Counted from the stretch's first letter, positions 1 through 8,165 are shown. The stretch: DNA of 64,000 nt from Gammaproteobacteria bacterium (GCA_024225395.1 JAAEMR010000010.1:62001-126000); one strand, 5' to 3'. Numbers and translations: made by a program. The notes: generated from the letters alone by a model not told the origin.

Positions 1-1
1 C

Positions 2-937
2 TATCGGTTGTTCGACCTAACGCATATCATTTCTAAGCAGGATAACAGTATATTCGCCCACCGCTTCGATCGTTTGTATGTGGATATTACCGGGACAAAT
101 GCAGTTGCTCGCCTGGGTCGACAGGCCATCAGCTGGGGTAATGGTCTGATCTACACACCGATGGATTTTTTTAACCCGTTTGATCCTTCAGCCGTCGATA
201 AAGAATACAAAACGGGTGACGATATAGTGTATGGCCAGTACTTGCAGAAAAATGGGAATGATCTTCAATCGGTCTGGGTTATGCGTCGAGATAACAGCGG
301 AGATATCAGCAATGATGTTGACTCTATAGCTGTCAAGTATCATGGCTTTGCCGGTAACCATGAATATGACTTATTATTTTCAGAACACTTTGGTGACACT
401 ATTTTAGGTCTGGGCGGCCTTGCTGATTTAAATGGTGCTATATGGCGTGGAGATATCACGCTGACTCATACTAATAATTCCGCGAATGTAACCAGTCTGG
501 TGACCAGTTTAAGCTACTCATGGGTCGGCTGGGGTCACAATATGAGTGGTGTTGTCGAATATTTTTATAATGGTTTTGGTCAGACTGATGGAGACTATAG
601 CCCGCTATCACTCATCAGTAATCCGGCATTAGCTGAGCGCATTATTCGAGGTGAACTCTATACCCTGGGGCGGCATTACGTGGCAGCATCGGCCATGGTA
701 GAAATGACTCCATTGTGGTTATTAACGCCAAATGTTTTTATCAATGCCAGTGATGGTTCGTTTTTATTTCAGCTGGTCAGTAGTTACGACCTGAAACAGG
801 ACTGGCAACTGCTGGCATCTGTCAGTCTACCCGTTGGCGCAACAGGTACAGAATATGGCGGGATTGATTCATCCATAACAGGCAAACAGCTGGGTACAGA
901 GTTTAACCTGTTTGCGCAACTGTCCTGGTATTTCTAA
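2..937 (+). CDS. Outer-membrane beta-barrel protein, 3' part only
   Basis: The frame is open to the left edge, so the signal peptide and N-terminus lie outside the window; 311 residues are visible before the TAA. The sequence alternates polar and hydrophobic residues in short strands rich in Gly, Tyr, Trp and Phe, and ends with Trp-Tyr-Phe. A C-terminal Phe is the usual signal for insertion by the BAM complex, so this is very likely a beta-barrel of the outer membrane. A conserved-looking stretch, GRQAISWGNG followed by FFNPFDP, lies about 40 residues into the visible part. I do not recognise the family well enough to name a substrate; porin-like or export-channel proteins are possible. No linked gene follows: the next gene is about 450 bases downstream. 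Confidence 0.7.
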   Translation, partial: YRLFDLTHIISKQDNSIFAHRFDRLYVDITGTNAVARLGRQAISWGNGLIYTPMDFFNPFDPSAVDKEYKTGDDIVYGQYLQKNGNDLQSVWVMRRDNSGDISNDVDSIAVKYHGFAGNHEYDLLFSEHFGDTILGLGGLADLNGAIWRGDITLTHTNNSANVTSLVTSLSYSWVGWGHNMSGVVEYFYNGFGQTDGDYSPLSLISNPALAERIIRGELYTLGRHYVAASAMVEMTPLWLLTPNVFINASDGSFLFQLVSSYDLKQDWQLLASVSLPVGATGTEYGGIDSSITGKQLGTEFNLFAQLSWYF

Positions 938-1383
938 AGTCAAAAGATATTCACCGCGAACTAAGGCAGTATGCCTGTCGTAGATATTTACCGGGTTAAA
1001 TCTAGTGATGCCAGTTTTTTATCACGGGGTACTCAGGTTTTATGATATCCAGTCTTGCTTTAAGTTTATCAAAATATGCATAGTGATAATATTAGTGAGA
1101 GCTTTATGCATGAATGTAGAAGATTTTTTAAAATTTATTATTGATCTCGGCAGTATTCCTGTTTCAATGCTATAAACCGGGATAAATCAGTAGAATGACG
1201 AAAGTCTGCACAAGTTCTTGATCCGTCTAGCTATATGAAAAAAGTGCTTGTCACCAATAAGGTAATGTCGCATTGTTTCATTACGCTAGCCAAACCAGTA
1301 ACTTGCACACCTTTTTCACGCTTAACTGATTTTTCTAGGATAAAAGCTTTAACTGTTTATAACCTGAAAAGAGTTTATTTTAA
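938..1383. other. Gene-free stretch with a CACC-type repeat at its start
   Basis: Bases 943-970 share the string TCAAAAGAT..TTCACC.CGAACTAAGG with a second copy at 43680-43705, so the start of this gap carries a dispersed repeat. The rest is AT-rich. Short frames here (for example 1235-1387) have no ribosome binding site and no family resemblance. No clear terminator for the upstream gene was seen. Confidence 0.5.
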
Positions 1384-1887
1384 ATGAAAGTATATTTTTC
1401 CCATGGTAAGGAAAGTGGTCCCTGGGGCAGCAAAATAAAGAGGCTGGCTAAAGTTGTAGTCGAGCATGGGTGCGAAATAGAGAGTATTGATTATTCTGAT
1501 CTTATGGATCCTGATCTTCGGGTAAAGCGACTACTGGATATTATTCACAATGAGGATGATGAAATTATCTTGGTGGGTTCCAGCATGGGTGGATATGTAT
1601 CACTGGAAGCTTCTGAGCAAGTGGAAGTGAAAGGGGTGTTTCTGCTTGCTCCGGCTCTTTTTATGCCGGGTTATGAAAAGCAGTTATATCGTTCCCTCTG
1701 TAGGCATATTGAAATTGTTCACGGTTGGTCGGATGATGTGATTCCTGTCGAGCATTCGATGAAATTTGCACAAGAAGCAGACTGTAGCCTTCATTTAATC
1801 AGTGGGGATCACCGTTTAAATGACTCGATTGAGCAGGTGGTGAATATTTTTGAAAATTTCCTTAATCGAAATGCTACAAATTATTGA
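1384..1887 (+). CDS. Small alpha/beta hydrolase (YqiA/YcfP-like esterase)
   Basis: A 167-residue single-domain alpha/beta hydrolase, probably a cytoplasmic esterase or thioesterase of unknown substrate. The nucleophile elbow GSSMGG places the catalytic Ser at residue 67. Asp117 in HGWSDD and His143 in GDHRLN complete a plausible triad. The N-terminal SHGKESGPWG loop and the short length match the small UPF0227/YqiA-type hydrolases rather than long lipases. There is no signal peptide. Its 3' end overlaps the convergent lipoprotein gene by 7 bases, so the two transcripts run into each other. Substrate is not predictable from the sequence. Confidence 0.8.
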   Translation: MKVYFSHGKESGPWGSKIKRLAKVVVEHGCEIESIDYSDLMDPDLRVKRLLDIIHNEDDEIILVGSSMGGYVSLEASEQVEVKGVFLLAPALFMPGYEKQLYRSLCRHIEIVHGWSDDVIPVEHSMKFAQEADCSLHLISGDHRLNDSIEQVVNIFENFLNRNATNY

Positions 1888-2684
1888 ACATTAATGTTGT
1901 GTGTAATATTAATGTTTCCATTGCTGGTGTTAAGAGAAAGCTTTCCTGAGTCACTGTTTTTGGGCAGCTTTGGCCCGTAGAAATATGACTTTCCATTACC
2001 TGTTGAGCTATTGATTTGAGCGTCAATTATGCCTGAGCTAATAACAGAGATAGCTCCATTTGAAGAATATACTTTGCCGTTACCATTCCAGTTTCCATTA
2101 AGCTGAACTTTAATTTTTCCATTGGAACTATCCAGATCAAAATTCGGTGACGAACCGTTGTAATTAATTTTTCCATTGGATGTTTCTGCAATCACCGTAT
2201 CACCACCCGTTATTAAAATAGAGCCATTGCTGCTTTCAGCATGAATAATGTTGAAGCCGTGAGGAATAATAATTTGGCCATTAGCGGTGTCGATATTAAG
2301 GTTCCAGGTTGCTGGAACGGTGAGTTCTGTTAAGTGTGATCCGCCGCTTTTACCGTTAAGTTTAAGCTCCAGGGTGTTACCGCTCTGGGTGAATTCCCAG
2401 TTGATTTTTGACAGGCGATGTTGAGCCTGTTCTTCATTTTTACCAACAGCCCAGGTTTTGGCAATTCCGTGGATTTTGCTGTTATCTTCACCGGCAATGA
2501 CTATGACTCTTCCATTGAAGGAGTCGATATTCAGGGTATCGGTATCCGGGGTGGAATCGAATTGCAGAAAGTCATTGCGATCAACTTTATCTCTGTCGAA
2601 ATTGATGCTGATGGCACAGGAGGAAAAGGTAAGCATAAAAAAGATAGAGAGTATGATTCTTGTTTTGATTGCTGAGTACTTCAT
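1881..2684 (-). CDS. Lipoprotein with DUF4097-like beta-solenoid repeats
   Basis: The 267-residue product has a lipoprotein signal peptide ending in LTFSSC, with lipidation expected at Cys23. The rest is built from repeating short strands with the recurring motif SSNGKI/TANGQI/TSNGNI, typical of the DUF4097 'putative adhesin' fold, a right-handed beta-solenoid. This family is often found near envelope stress or anti-sigma genes, but no such partner is adjacent here. A good ribosome binding site (AGGAAG about 8 bases before the ATG) supports the start. It is likely anchored in the outer membrane facing the periplasm. Function is unknown; the fold assignment is an inference from the repeats. 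Confidence 0.75.
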   Translation of the reverse strand: MKYSAIKTRIILSIFFMLTFSSCAISINFDRDKVDRNDFLQFDSTPDTDTLNIDSFNGRVIVIAGEDNSKIHGIAKTWAVGKNEEQAQHRLSKINWEFTQSGNTLELKLNGKSGGSHLTELTVPATWNLNIDTANGQIIIPHGFNIIHAESSNGSILITGGDTVIAETSNGKINYNGSSPNFDLDSSNGKIKVQLNGNWNGNGKVYSSNGAISVISSGIIDAQINSSTGNGKSYFYGPKLPKNSDSGKLSLNTSNGNINITHNINVQ

Positions 2685-2777
2685 TTTTTACTTCCTGCTT
2701 TATCCGAATTTTTAATTTTAGTTGACCCGTTATAGTCAGTTCTTGTTTTGGTTTAACTGAAACTTGTTTGTATGTGA

Positions 2778-3083
2778 TTAGAAATTTACCACGGTATTTT
2801 CTGCGACAACAATTCTGTTATTGATGCTAACTGGTTTAAGCATCAGGGCTAGCTGAGTTAATTCAATGCTGTGATTTTTTACCAACAGCTGATTTTCAAG
2901 TTTCTGCTGCATGCGAGAAGTGAGCTCTGTTTGGGCTTTTTTAGTCCAGTCAGTAACAGTGGTCTGAGGCTGGCTCATTACTTTGTTTTCAGTAACCGTT
3001 GTGTCATCGGCAAAACTGGATTGCATGCCTAGTGATGCAGTTAAGAATATTGTGATGCTTAAGATTTTGTTTAATTTTAACAT
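2778..3083 (-). CDS. Small secreted protein of unknown function
   Basis: A 101-residue protein with a clear Sec signal peptide (charged MLKLNK, hydrophobic core, likely cleavage after SSFA near residue 25). The mature part of about 75 residues is polar and probably helical, with no cysteines. A strong AGGAG ribosome binding site lies 7 bases before the ATG. It is in the same orientation as the DUF4097 lipoprotein about 90 bases downstream and may be co-transcribed with it. I do not recognise a family. Confidence 0.65.
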   Translation of the reverse strand: MLKLNKILSITIFLTASLGMQSSFADDTTVTENKVMSQPQTTVTDWTKKAQTELTSRMQQKLENQLLVKNHSIELTQLALMLKPVSINNRIVVAENTVVNF

Positions 3084-3418
3084 GTTGTTTCTCCTGAATG
3101 ATTAGTTGGGCGTTTGCCTGTTGTTGTAATGTTATTAACATTAATCGTGCCAATTTCAGGATTTATTATGTAAGTGATTGTTATATATAAGAAAATTGAA
3201 AAATTCTTTTTTTTCTATTTGTAGGCTTAGTCTTATTATTGGTGGGGAGTGGTTGTATTAACTATTAGTTAGTTAATTTAACCGGAAGTACTGGTGAGAA
3301 AGGCGATGATAAATGCCTTACTTTTTGTGGTAAATTGACAGTCCAGCGCCTTTGATCTAATCTGGCACTAGCTTTAGAAGAAGTGTTAGTTGATATAAAT
3401 ATTATGGGGGATAGTTAT
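3084..3418. other. AT-rich intergenic stretch between divergent small genes
   Basis: Contains the promoters of the secreted-protein gene on the left and the small membrane protein on the right. A run of T residues near 3205 and the near-palindrome ATTAGTTAGTTAAT near 3265 are visible, but no confident -10/-35 pair or operator can be assigned. Confidence 0.4.
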
Positions 3419-3658
3419 ATGCAAAATAATAAGGTGCAAAACAGTAAATTACCATTCAGGTGCCGAATGGTCTGTGTGTCTCTGGTCGGGGGCTCACTTC
3501 TTCTTGCCTTTGTTTTTTTACTCTTTTATATAGACTTTATTAGCATTGAAGTCGCCCTCTGGGTTGCTGCGGTTATATTTGTTTCTATAGCTATTTACGA
3601 GTCTATTCTGTTGTCATTAATTACCCGCTGTATGATTAATGGTATCAATAAATCCTGA
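3419..3658 (+). CDS. Small inner-membrane protein, two predicted helices
   Basis: A 79-residue protein if translation starts at the ATG at 3419, which has a GGGGGA ribosome binding site 8-10 bases upstream; a GTG 36 bases earlier lacks one. Two hydrophobic segments, around residues 19-40 and 44-66, are separated by a short loop and preceded by a basic patch (KLPFRCR), consistent with a helical hairpin whose N-terminus is cytoplasmic. Not recognised as a named family and isolated between genes of opposite orientation. Confidence 0.55.
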   Translation: MQNNKVQNSKLPFRCRMVCVSLVGGSLLLAFVFLLFYIDFISIEVALWVAAVIFVSIAIYESILLSLITRCMINGINKS

Positions 3659-3699
3659 AAATACCGGGCTTTAAGCTTTAAATAGAGTTTTTTTTGGGG

Positions 3700-4587
3700 T
3701 CATGAATTTAGTTGATGGTTAGCCGCCAGTTCCAGTGCTTTAATCATTGATGAATGGTCCTGACTGCCTCCTTCATCCTGTGCTGCACAGCTGTTAAATA
3801 ATTGCATAGCTGTAGCGGTACTGGGCAGGCTAATGCCTAATTCCTGTGCTGCATTCAGTGCTAGTTTTAAGTCTTTACGATGAAGATCAACCCTGAACCC
3901 TGCTTTAAACTGTCGTTGGATCATTTTTTCGGCATGAACCTCAAGCACTCTTGAGGAAGCAAAACCTCCCATCAGGGCATCTCTGACCTTTGATGGGTCA
4001 GCACCGGCCTTTGATGCAAATAGCAGTGCTTCAGCAACAGCTTCAATATTTAACGCAACAATAATCTGGTTGGATATTTTGCATATTTGACCACTGCCAA
4101 TGTCACCGACCAGCGTGATATTTTTACCGAAAACCTCAAACACGGGCTTTATCTGATTGAATGTTTGCTGGTTTCCACCCACCATGATGGTCAGTGATGC
4201 CGACTCGGCACCAGTCTGTCCCCCGGATACAGGCGCATCCAGGTATTCGCAACCGGCTTCGTTAGCCTGGTAAGCAAAACTTTTTGTTTCTGCAGGCGAA
4301 ATCGAGCTCATGTCAATAATGACTTTACCCGGTTTAATATCCATTAAAACACCATTGTCTCCGACCAAGACTTTTTCCACATCATGGGTGTCAGGCAGCA
4401 TGGTAATGATGATTTCTGACTGTGACGCTACTTCAGAGGGAGTGGCGCAGACGTGCAAACCTTTGGCTAAAAGATCGGGGTGAATATCCGAAATATTGGT
4501 GCAGCTATACAGTTTATGACCGGCATCGATTAAATGATTGGCCATGGGTTTGCCCATAACACCTAAACCAATAAATCCAATATTCAT
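3700..4587 (-). CDS. garR: 2-hydroxy-3-oxopropionate (tartronate semialdehyde) reductase
   Basis: A 295-residue beta-hydroxyacid dehydrogenase that most likely reduces tartronate semialdehyde to D-glycerate with NAD(P)H in the cytoplasm. The N-terminal Rossmann motif GLGVMG starts at residue 7. The substrate-binding signature DAPVSGG begins at 118, and the catalytic lysine is Lys170 in GQICKISNQ. The C-terminal half contains FKAGFRVDLHRKDL, close to enterobacterial GarR and GlxR and less like 3-hydroxyisobutyrate dehydrogenase. The length matches the family (292-296). No glyoxylate carboligase or hydroxypyruvate isomerase is nearby, so another short-chain beta-hydroxyacid or succinic semialdehyde could be the substrate. 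Confidence 0.8.
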   Translation of the reverse strand: MNIGFIGLGVMGKPMANHLIDAGHKLYSCTNISDIHPDLLAKGLHVCATPSEVASQSEIIITMLPDTHDVEKVLVGDNGVLMDIKPGKVIIDMSSISPAETKSFAYQANEAGCEYLDAPVSGGQTGAESASLTIMVGGNQQTFNQIKPVFEVFGKNITLVGDIGSGQICKISNQIIVALNIEAVAEALLFASKAGADPSKVRDALMGGFASSRVLEVHAEKMIQRQFKAGFRVDLHRKDLKLALNAAQELGISLPSTATAMQLFNSCAAQDEGGSQDHSSMIKALELAANHQLNS

Positions 4588-4630
4588 GAATTATCTCCAG
4601 CGTAAGTTTATAGTTCATCTATATACGAAT

Positions 4631-4673
4631 GGCTTAAACCTAAAAAATCAGTTGAATTATTTAGGTTTAAGCC
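4631..4673. repeat. Perfect 14-bp inverted repeat upstream of garR
   Basis: GGCTTAAACCTAAA at 4631-4644 is repeated perfectly inverted at 4660-4673 with a 15-base spacer. It lies 44 bases before the garR start codon, in the untranslated leader or promoter. It could be a regulator-binding palindrome or an RNA hairpin; there is no U-tract expected of a terminator. Confidence 0.6.
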
Positions 4674-4833
4674 GGTCAATCGAGTCTAACGAAGTTATGC
4701 GATTGTGGCGAGAGAAAATGTTTAGCGGCTGGAATGGAGTCAATGATTGACGAAAAGTGAAATATCGATGGTGATGCTTTGAGTCAAATAGAGTCCAAAC
4801 TATGGCTTATTACATGAGTAATAAAAACAGTTA

Positions 4834-5013
4834 TTAGCGTATTAATTTACGGATGAAACGAATCAAACCGGACTTTTTCTCAGACAATGGCTTTGCTATA
4901 GGTGTCCTGGTATCGGGAAAATATTTCAAACGTTGTTTGCCGGTTAAAATAAGCATTTTATCTTCGTTCAGGTCCTTATTGATCTGTGTGATGGTATCTT
5001 CTGATAATTCCAT
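4834..5013 (-). CDS. Short basic protein, 59 residues, unknown
   Basis: An ATG at 5013 opens a 59-codon frame ending in TAA at 4834. The product starts MELSEDTITQINKDL and ends with the basic tail IRFIRKLIR. Codon composition resembles real genes of the window (acidic first half, then a Lys/Arg-rich half), but no strong ribosome binding site precedes the ATG and no family is recognised. The tail could be an amphipathic membrane-binding helix. Treat as a candidate small gene. Confidence 0.45.
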   Translation of the reverse strand: MELSEDTITQINKDLNEDKMLILTGKQRLKYFPDTRTPIAKPLSEKKSGLIRFIRKLIR

Positions 5014-5156
5014 AGTTATTAGGCATTGAATAAAGTTCGTTGATTATATCCAGCGATTAAGGTGGATATGTGTTCTGTTTCACATTCGAATTTATTCCCC
5101 GGTGCTTTTGTAAATTTTGTGTTTTAGCTCACAGCTCGACAATAAAGGGTGAAGGT

Positions 5157-5495
5157 TTAGATGATCTTAATATCTGTTTCGGCTGTTAGTTTGTTGATGG
5201 TAAACAGCATTTCACAATATTCTGAGTTGGGATCTACTGGAGTGGGGTCATCCGAACAGTTGCAGCCAGCGATAATGCTGGAGTAAAAAATACCTGCAGT
5301 AATTAATAGACTATCTTGTTGCTCGGTCATGCTGTTGACTATGATCTTGAGGTTATCTTTGGTGGCATAACTCCCGAGCAGTAAAGCCTGTTGCAGAGGT
5401 AGCTCATCCAGTGAAAGCTGACTCAGCTGCCGGATAAAAGTGGACTTAAACTCTGCGCTATTCCACGCCTGTAATGATTTAGTTAACTGGAGCAT
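5157..5495 (-). CDS. Conserved hypothetical protein with Cys-x-Cys motif
   Basis: The 112-residue product is cytoplasmic, starting MLQLTKSLQAW. The distinctive part is the C-terminal third: IIAGCNCSDDPTPVDPNSEYCE, in which two cysteines one residue apart and a third 17 residues later could bind a metal. I recall similar short proteins in many gammaproteobacteria and pseudomonads with the same AGC.C.DDPTP...EYCE signature, but no function is known to me. It is a single gene, divergent from the ABC exporter at 5624. Confidence 0.65.
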   Translation of the reverse strand: MLQLTKSLQAWNSAEFKSTFIRQLSQLSLDELPLQQALLLGSYATKDNLKIIVNSMTEQQDSLLITAGIFYSSIIAGCNCSDDPTPVDPNSEYCEMLFTINKLTAETDIKII

Positions 5496-5558
5496 GTTAG
5501 TGATAAATTCTAGTGTCAGATTTTTTCCGAGTATAACTAAAGACTGAATTGATGTTTT

Positions 5559-5575
5559 GAATTGATCGACAATTC
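5559..5575. promoter_or_regulatory. Short palindrome in the ABC-exporter promoter region
   Basis: GAATTG and CAATTC are arranged as an inverted repeat around a 5-base centre, about 50 bases before the ATP-binding protein start. AT-rich -10-like sequence (TATATT) follows at about 5582. This may be an operator, but the evidence is only the symmetry and position. Confidence 0.25.
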
Positions 5576-5623
5576 ACTAAACTATATTAACGTATATTTT
5601 GTATCTTAATCACTTGCAGGAAA

Positions 5624-6505
5624 ATGAACCCTATTCTGTCGGCTCACAATTTAATAAAAACCTACCCTGATGTTATTGCTGTTAACGATATCGGGTTTGA
5701 AGTGGAAGCTGGTAGTTGCTATGGCCTGTTAGGTCCGAATGGCGCAGGAAAAACCACCACCATGGAAATGCTGGAAGGTATTATTCAGCAGGATTCAGGT
5801 GAAATTCTGTATCAGGGGCAAGCGGTTAACGCCGGCTTTAAGCATGAAATTGGCATTCAATTTCAATCTACCTCTCTACTTGATTATCAGACGGTGATTG
5901 AAGCGCTGGAAATGTTTGCAGCGCTTTATGAAAATACTGTTGACCTTGATGAGTTGATTGAACTGTGCCATTTAAAGGAATTCATCAATAGAGATACTCG
6001 AAAACTTTCGGGGGGGCAAAGACAAAGACTGCTACTGGCAATAGCACTGGTTAATGATCCTAAGCTGGTTTTTCTGGATGAACCTACGACGGGGCTGGAC
6101 CCACAGTCTCGCAGGAATTTCTGGCATTTAATCGAGAGTATTAAACAGGCTGGAAAAACAATTATCCTGACTACGCATTACATGGAAGAAGCGTATCGAT
6201 TATGCGATCAGATCGCTATTGTTGATCAGGGAGAAATTATTATTGAAGGTAATCCGGATGAATTATTAAAGTTACACTTTGCGCCCACGTTCATCAGACT
6301 ACCGAAAGCCGCCGTCATGAGACCAGAGCAAATACCCGATGACATTAAACTGGTGGACGGGTTATATGAAATGTCTACCGATGACGTTCCGGCTTCTATT
6401 GCTCGTCTTGAAAAATTAGGCATTGGACTGGAAGACTGTCAGATAGGTGCTCCCACTCTGGAAGATCTGTTTTTGAAGTTAACTGGCCATGCGCTGAGAA
6501 CATAA
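5624..6505 (+). CDS. ABC-2 type exporter, ATP-binding subunit
   Basis: A 293-residue ABC ATPase that would energise the permease encoded immediately downstream. Walker A is GPNGAGKT near residue 38, the signature LSGGQRQR lies near 128, and Walker B with its glutamate (LVFLDEPTTGLDP) near 147, followed by the switch His in THYMEEA. About 70 residues after the ATPase core resemble the C-terminal extension seen in CcmA/DrrA-type exporters. The ATG has a close AGGA ribosome binding site. The class exports drugs, lipids or polysaccharide; the substrate here is not predictable. Confidence 0.88.
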   Translation: MNPILSAHNLIKTYPDVIAVNDIGFEVEAGSCYGLLGPNGAGKTTTMEMLEGIIQQDSGEILYQGQAVNAGFKHEIGIQFQSTSLLDYQTVIEALEMFAALYENTVDLDELIELCHLKEFINRDTRKLSGGQRQRLLLAIALVNDPKLVFLDEPTTGLDPQSRRNFWHLIESIKQAGKTIILTTHYMEEAYRLCDQIAIVDQGEIIIEGNPDELLKLHFAPTFIRLPKAAVMRPEQIPDDIKLVDGLYEMSTDDVPASIARLEKLGIGLEDCQIGAPTLEDLFLKLTGHALRT

Positions 6506-6507
6506 TC

Positions 6508-7521
6508 ATGAAAATGTCTAGAATGATGGCGGTCATGCGGGCACGATTCCGTGAGTTTTATCGGGATACGGCTTCCTGGTCGTGGAACCTGGTCATGCCT
6601 ATTCTGATTATTACCGGATTTTCTTTTATCTTTAGTGGTGACTCAGAAGATATGTTCAAGGTGGCCGTGCTGCAAAATGATAGTAACGATGACATAGCAT
6701 TCTTAAAAACAGATTATATCCGTTTTATTAAAGTCACTGATCTGGAAAGTGCCATGACCAAAGTACAGCGGCATCAAATTGATATGTTGCTGGATTTAAC
6801 GGGCAAACCGAAATACTGGATTAATGAGCATTCGGCCAATGGTTATATGCTGGAAAAGATATTTCATGAATCTTTCCTGGCAAGCTCTTTATCGTTTCAG
6901 CGCGAACTGGTTAGCGGACAGGATATACGCTATGTAGACTGGGTGATGCCCGGAGTGCTGGCGATGAATATGATGTTTTCCTGTCTGTGGGGTGTGGGAT
7001 GGGTGGTTGTTCGTTACCGCAAAAATGGAGTGCTGAGGCGATTGCAGGCGACACCCTTAACGCCTTTTGAGTTTTTAAGTGCACAGGTGATTGCTCGAAT
7101 GATCATAGTTACAGCAGTGACTTTAATGGTTTTCCTGGGTGCTGATCTGGTGGTCGATTTTACTATGCGTGGCTCCTACCTGGCATTGTTTCTGGTGTTT
7201 TTCAGTGGCGCCGCCTGTTTAACCAGCATGGGTCTCATGGTGGCTACCCGGCTTAGAACGGAAGAGGTTGCTGATGGATTACTGAATCTTTTAAGCTGGC
7301 CGATGATGATTTTCTCAGGGGTCTGGTTTTCCATGGAGGGTACTCACCCGGTTGCTCAATTTATTTCCCAGATGTTTCCGTTAACACATCTGGTGGATGC
7401 ATCCAGACGCATTATGATCGATGGTGCGGGTGTGTCTGGTGTTGTGTTTGAGATAAGTTTATTAAGTGGTTTGACACTACTGCTTTTGTTTATTGCTTCA
7501 AGACTGTTCAGGTGGTCTTGA
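6508..7521 (+). CDS. ABC-2 type exporter, membrane subunit
   Basis: A 337-residue ABC-2 permease starting 2 bases after the ATPase stop, so the pair is translationally linked. One helix near residue 27 is followed by a periplasmic domain of about 120 residues. A five-to-six helix bundle then follows, with the conserved WVMPGVLAMNMMFSCLWG segment and the coupling-region basic residues RYRKNGVLRRLQATPL. The overall plan matches the YadH/DrrB/NodJ-like family with an enlarged extracytoplasmic loop. It acts in the inner membrane with the preceding ATPase. A weak hairpin (7524-7549) follows the stop codon. Confidence 0.85.
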   Translation: MKMSRMMAVMRARFREFYRDTASWSWNLVMPILIITGFSFIFSGDSEDMFKVAVLQNDSNDDIAFLKTDYIRFIKVTDLESAMTKVQRHQIDMLLDLTGKPKYWINEHSANGYMLEKIFHESFLASSLSFQRELVSGQDIRYVDWVMPGVLAMNMMFSCLWGVGWVVVRYRKNGVLRRLQATPLTPFEFLSAQVIARMIIVTAVTLMVFLGADLVVDFTMRGSYLALFLVFFSGAACLTSMGLMVATRLRTEEVADGLLNLLSWPMMIFSGVWFSMEGTHPVAQFISQMFPLTHLVDASRRIMIDGAGVSGVVFEISLLSGLTLLLLFIASRLFRWS

Positions 7522-7639
7522 ATCAGTAATCTACAATAAAAAATTACTGAACTATTTGATTTCTGGGCGGCGGAATTATGCACAAACCGTCCATTCATGA
7601 AAACTTTATATTCCATACTGGTATTCTTCCGATCGCTTG

Positions 7640-7955
7640 TTAAGCAGATCTCCCCGGATAAGAACATTAGCTTTTACGGCACCACTCCTGATGTCTTGTG
7701 CCATCCCAGCTACAGCCTATGCCTCGTAAGACTTTTTTGTTCATCTGCTCACGTTTTGCTTACCGGTTACCGTTCCCTTCGGTCACTCTCGCTGCGCTCA
7801 TTGTCTCCGCTACGCCACGGCTCCTACAGATTTTTCCTCACGGATAAACCCTTGCCATTCGCCAGTAGTTATCGTCTAATCACGGTATGGATTTCGACGG
7901 TGATTTTCCTACAGAGGACTCTTGCCTCATTAGTTAATTCCCATATCCGGCGTAC
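7640..7955 (-). mobile_element. Group IIC-attC intron relic (5' domain I part)
   Basis: Read on the minus strand from 7955, the sequence begins GTACGCCGGATATGGG. It then shows landmarks of group IIC intron RNA in order: AGTCCTCTGT, GGCAAGGGTTTATCCGTGAGG, AATCTGTAGGAGCC, GAACA...CGAGGCATAGG, and finally ATCCGGGGAGATCTG, which normally sits before the intron's reverse transcriptase gene. The sequence stops matching near 7640: no reverse transcriptase and no domain V are present, so the intron is truncated and cannot splice. Its 5' end abuts the bottom strand of an attC site exactly where group IIC-attC introns insert. Identification is from remembered consensus of the class, not from an alignment. 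Confidence 0.75.
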
Positions 7956-8017
7956 ACAATAAGCTCCAAAAGGAATCGCTCACTGTGTTCGCTCTCCTTT
8001 AAGCTTAGCCGTTAGCG
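7951..8017 (+). other. Integron attC site (relic)
   Basis: TAAGC at 7960-7964 and GCTTA at 8003-8007 form the outer L boxes, AAAGGA (7969-7974) pairs with TCCTTT (7995-8000), and the core-site-like GTTAGCG follows at 8011-8017. The interior CGCTCACTG.GTTCGCTC is typical of attC sites from chromosomal integrons. The opposite end, which should be RYYYAAC, is interrupted by the group IIC intron at TTGT. No integrase gene is in the window. Confidence 0.65.
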
Positions 8018-8155
8018 GTCAATAATGCGGGTGAAGAAATCAATACCGATAATACTGACACCTGGTATAAAATAGTTGAACTCTTTCAACAAAATTGGGG
8101 TGTTATCAAGCCATCTGATTCTGACTGTTTGTATTTGTTACTAACGGTAAGATAA
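8009..8155 (+). pseudogene. Possible 3' remnant of a cassette gene
   Basis: From the attC core site to a TAA at 8153-8155 there is an open frame of 48 codons without any start codon, ending DTWYKIVELFQQNWGVIKPS..LYLLLTVR. The amino-acid composition is protein-like. It ends 10 bases before the kinase start. It may be the tail of a gene whose 5' part was lost when the cassette array decayed; chance is an alternative. Confidence 0.3.
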
Positions 8156-8165
8156 CCAGCTAAAT

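Noticed and set aside
1235-1387. 50-codon frame (MKKVLVTNKVM...) ending in an ATGA overlap with the hydrolase gene
   Set aside because: No ribosome binding site, no family resemblance, and the composition is unremarkable; the overlap alone is weak evidence.
7597-7962. 121-codon plus-strand frame in the gap before the kinase
   Set aside because: It is antisense to the group II intron remnant; structured RNA sequence often leaves such frames and the product is Ser/Leu/Arg-rich nonsense.
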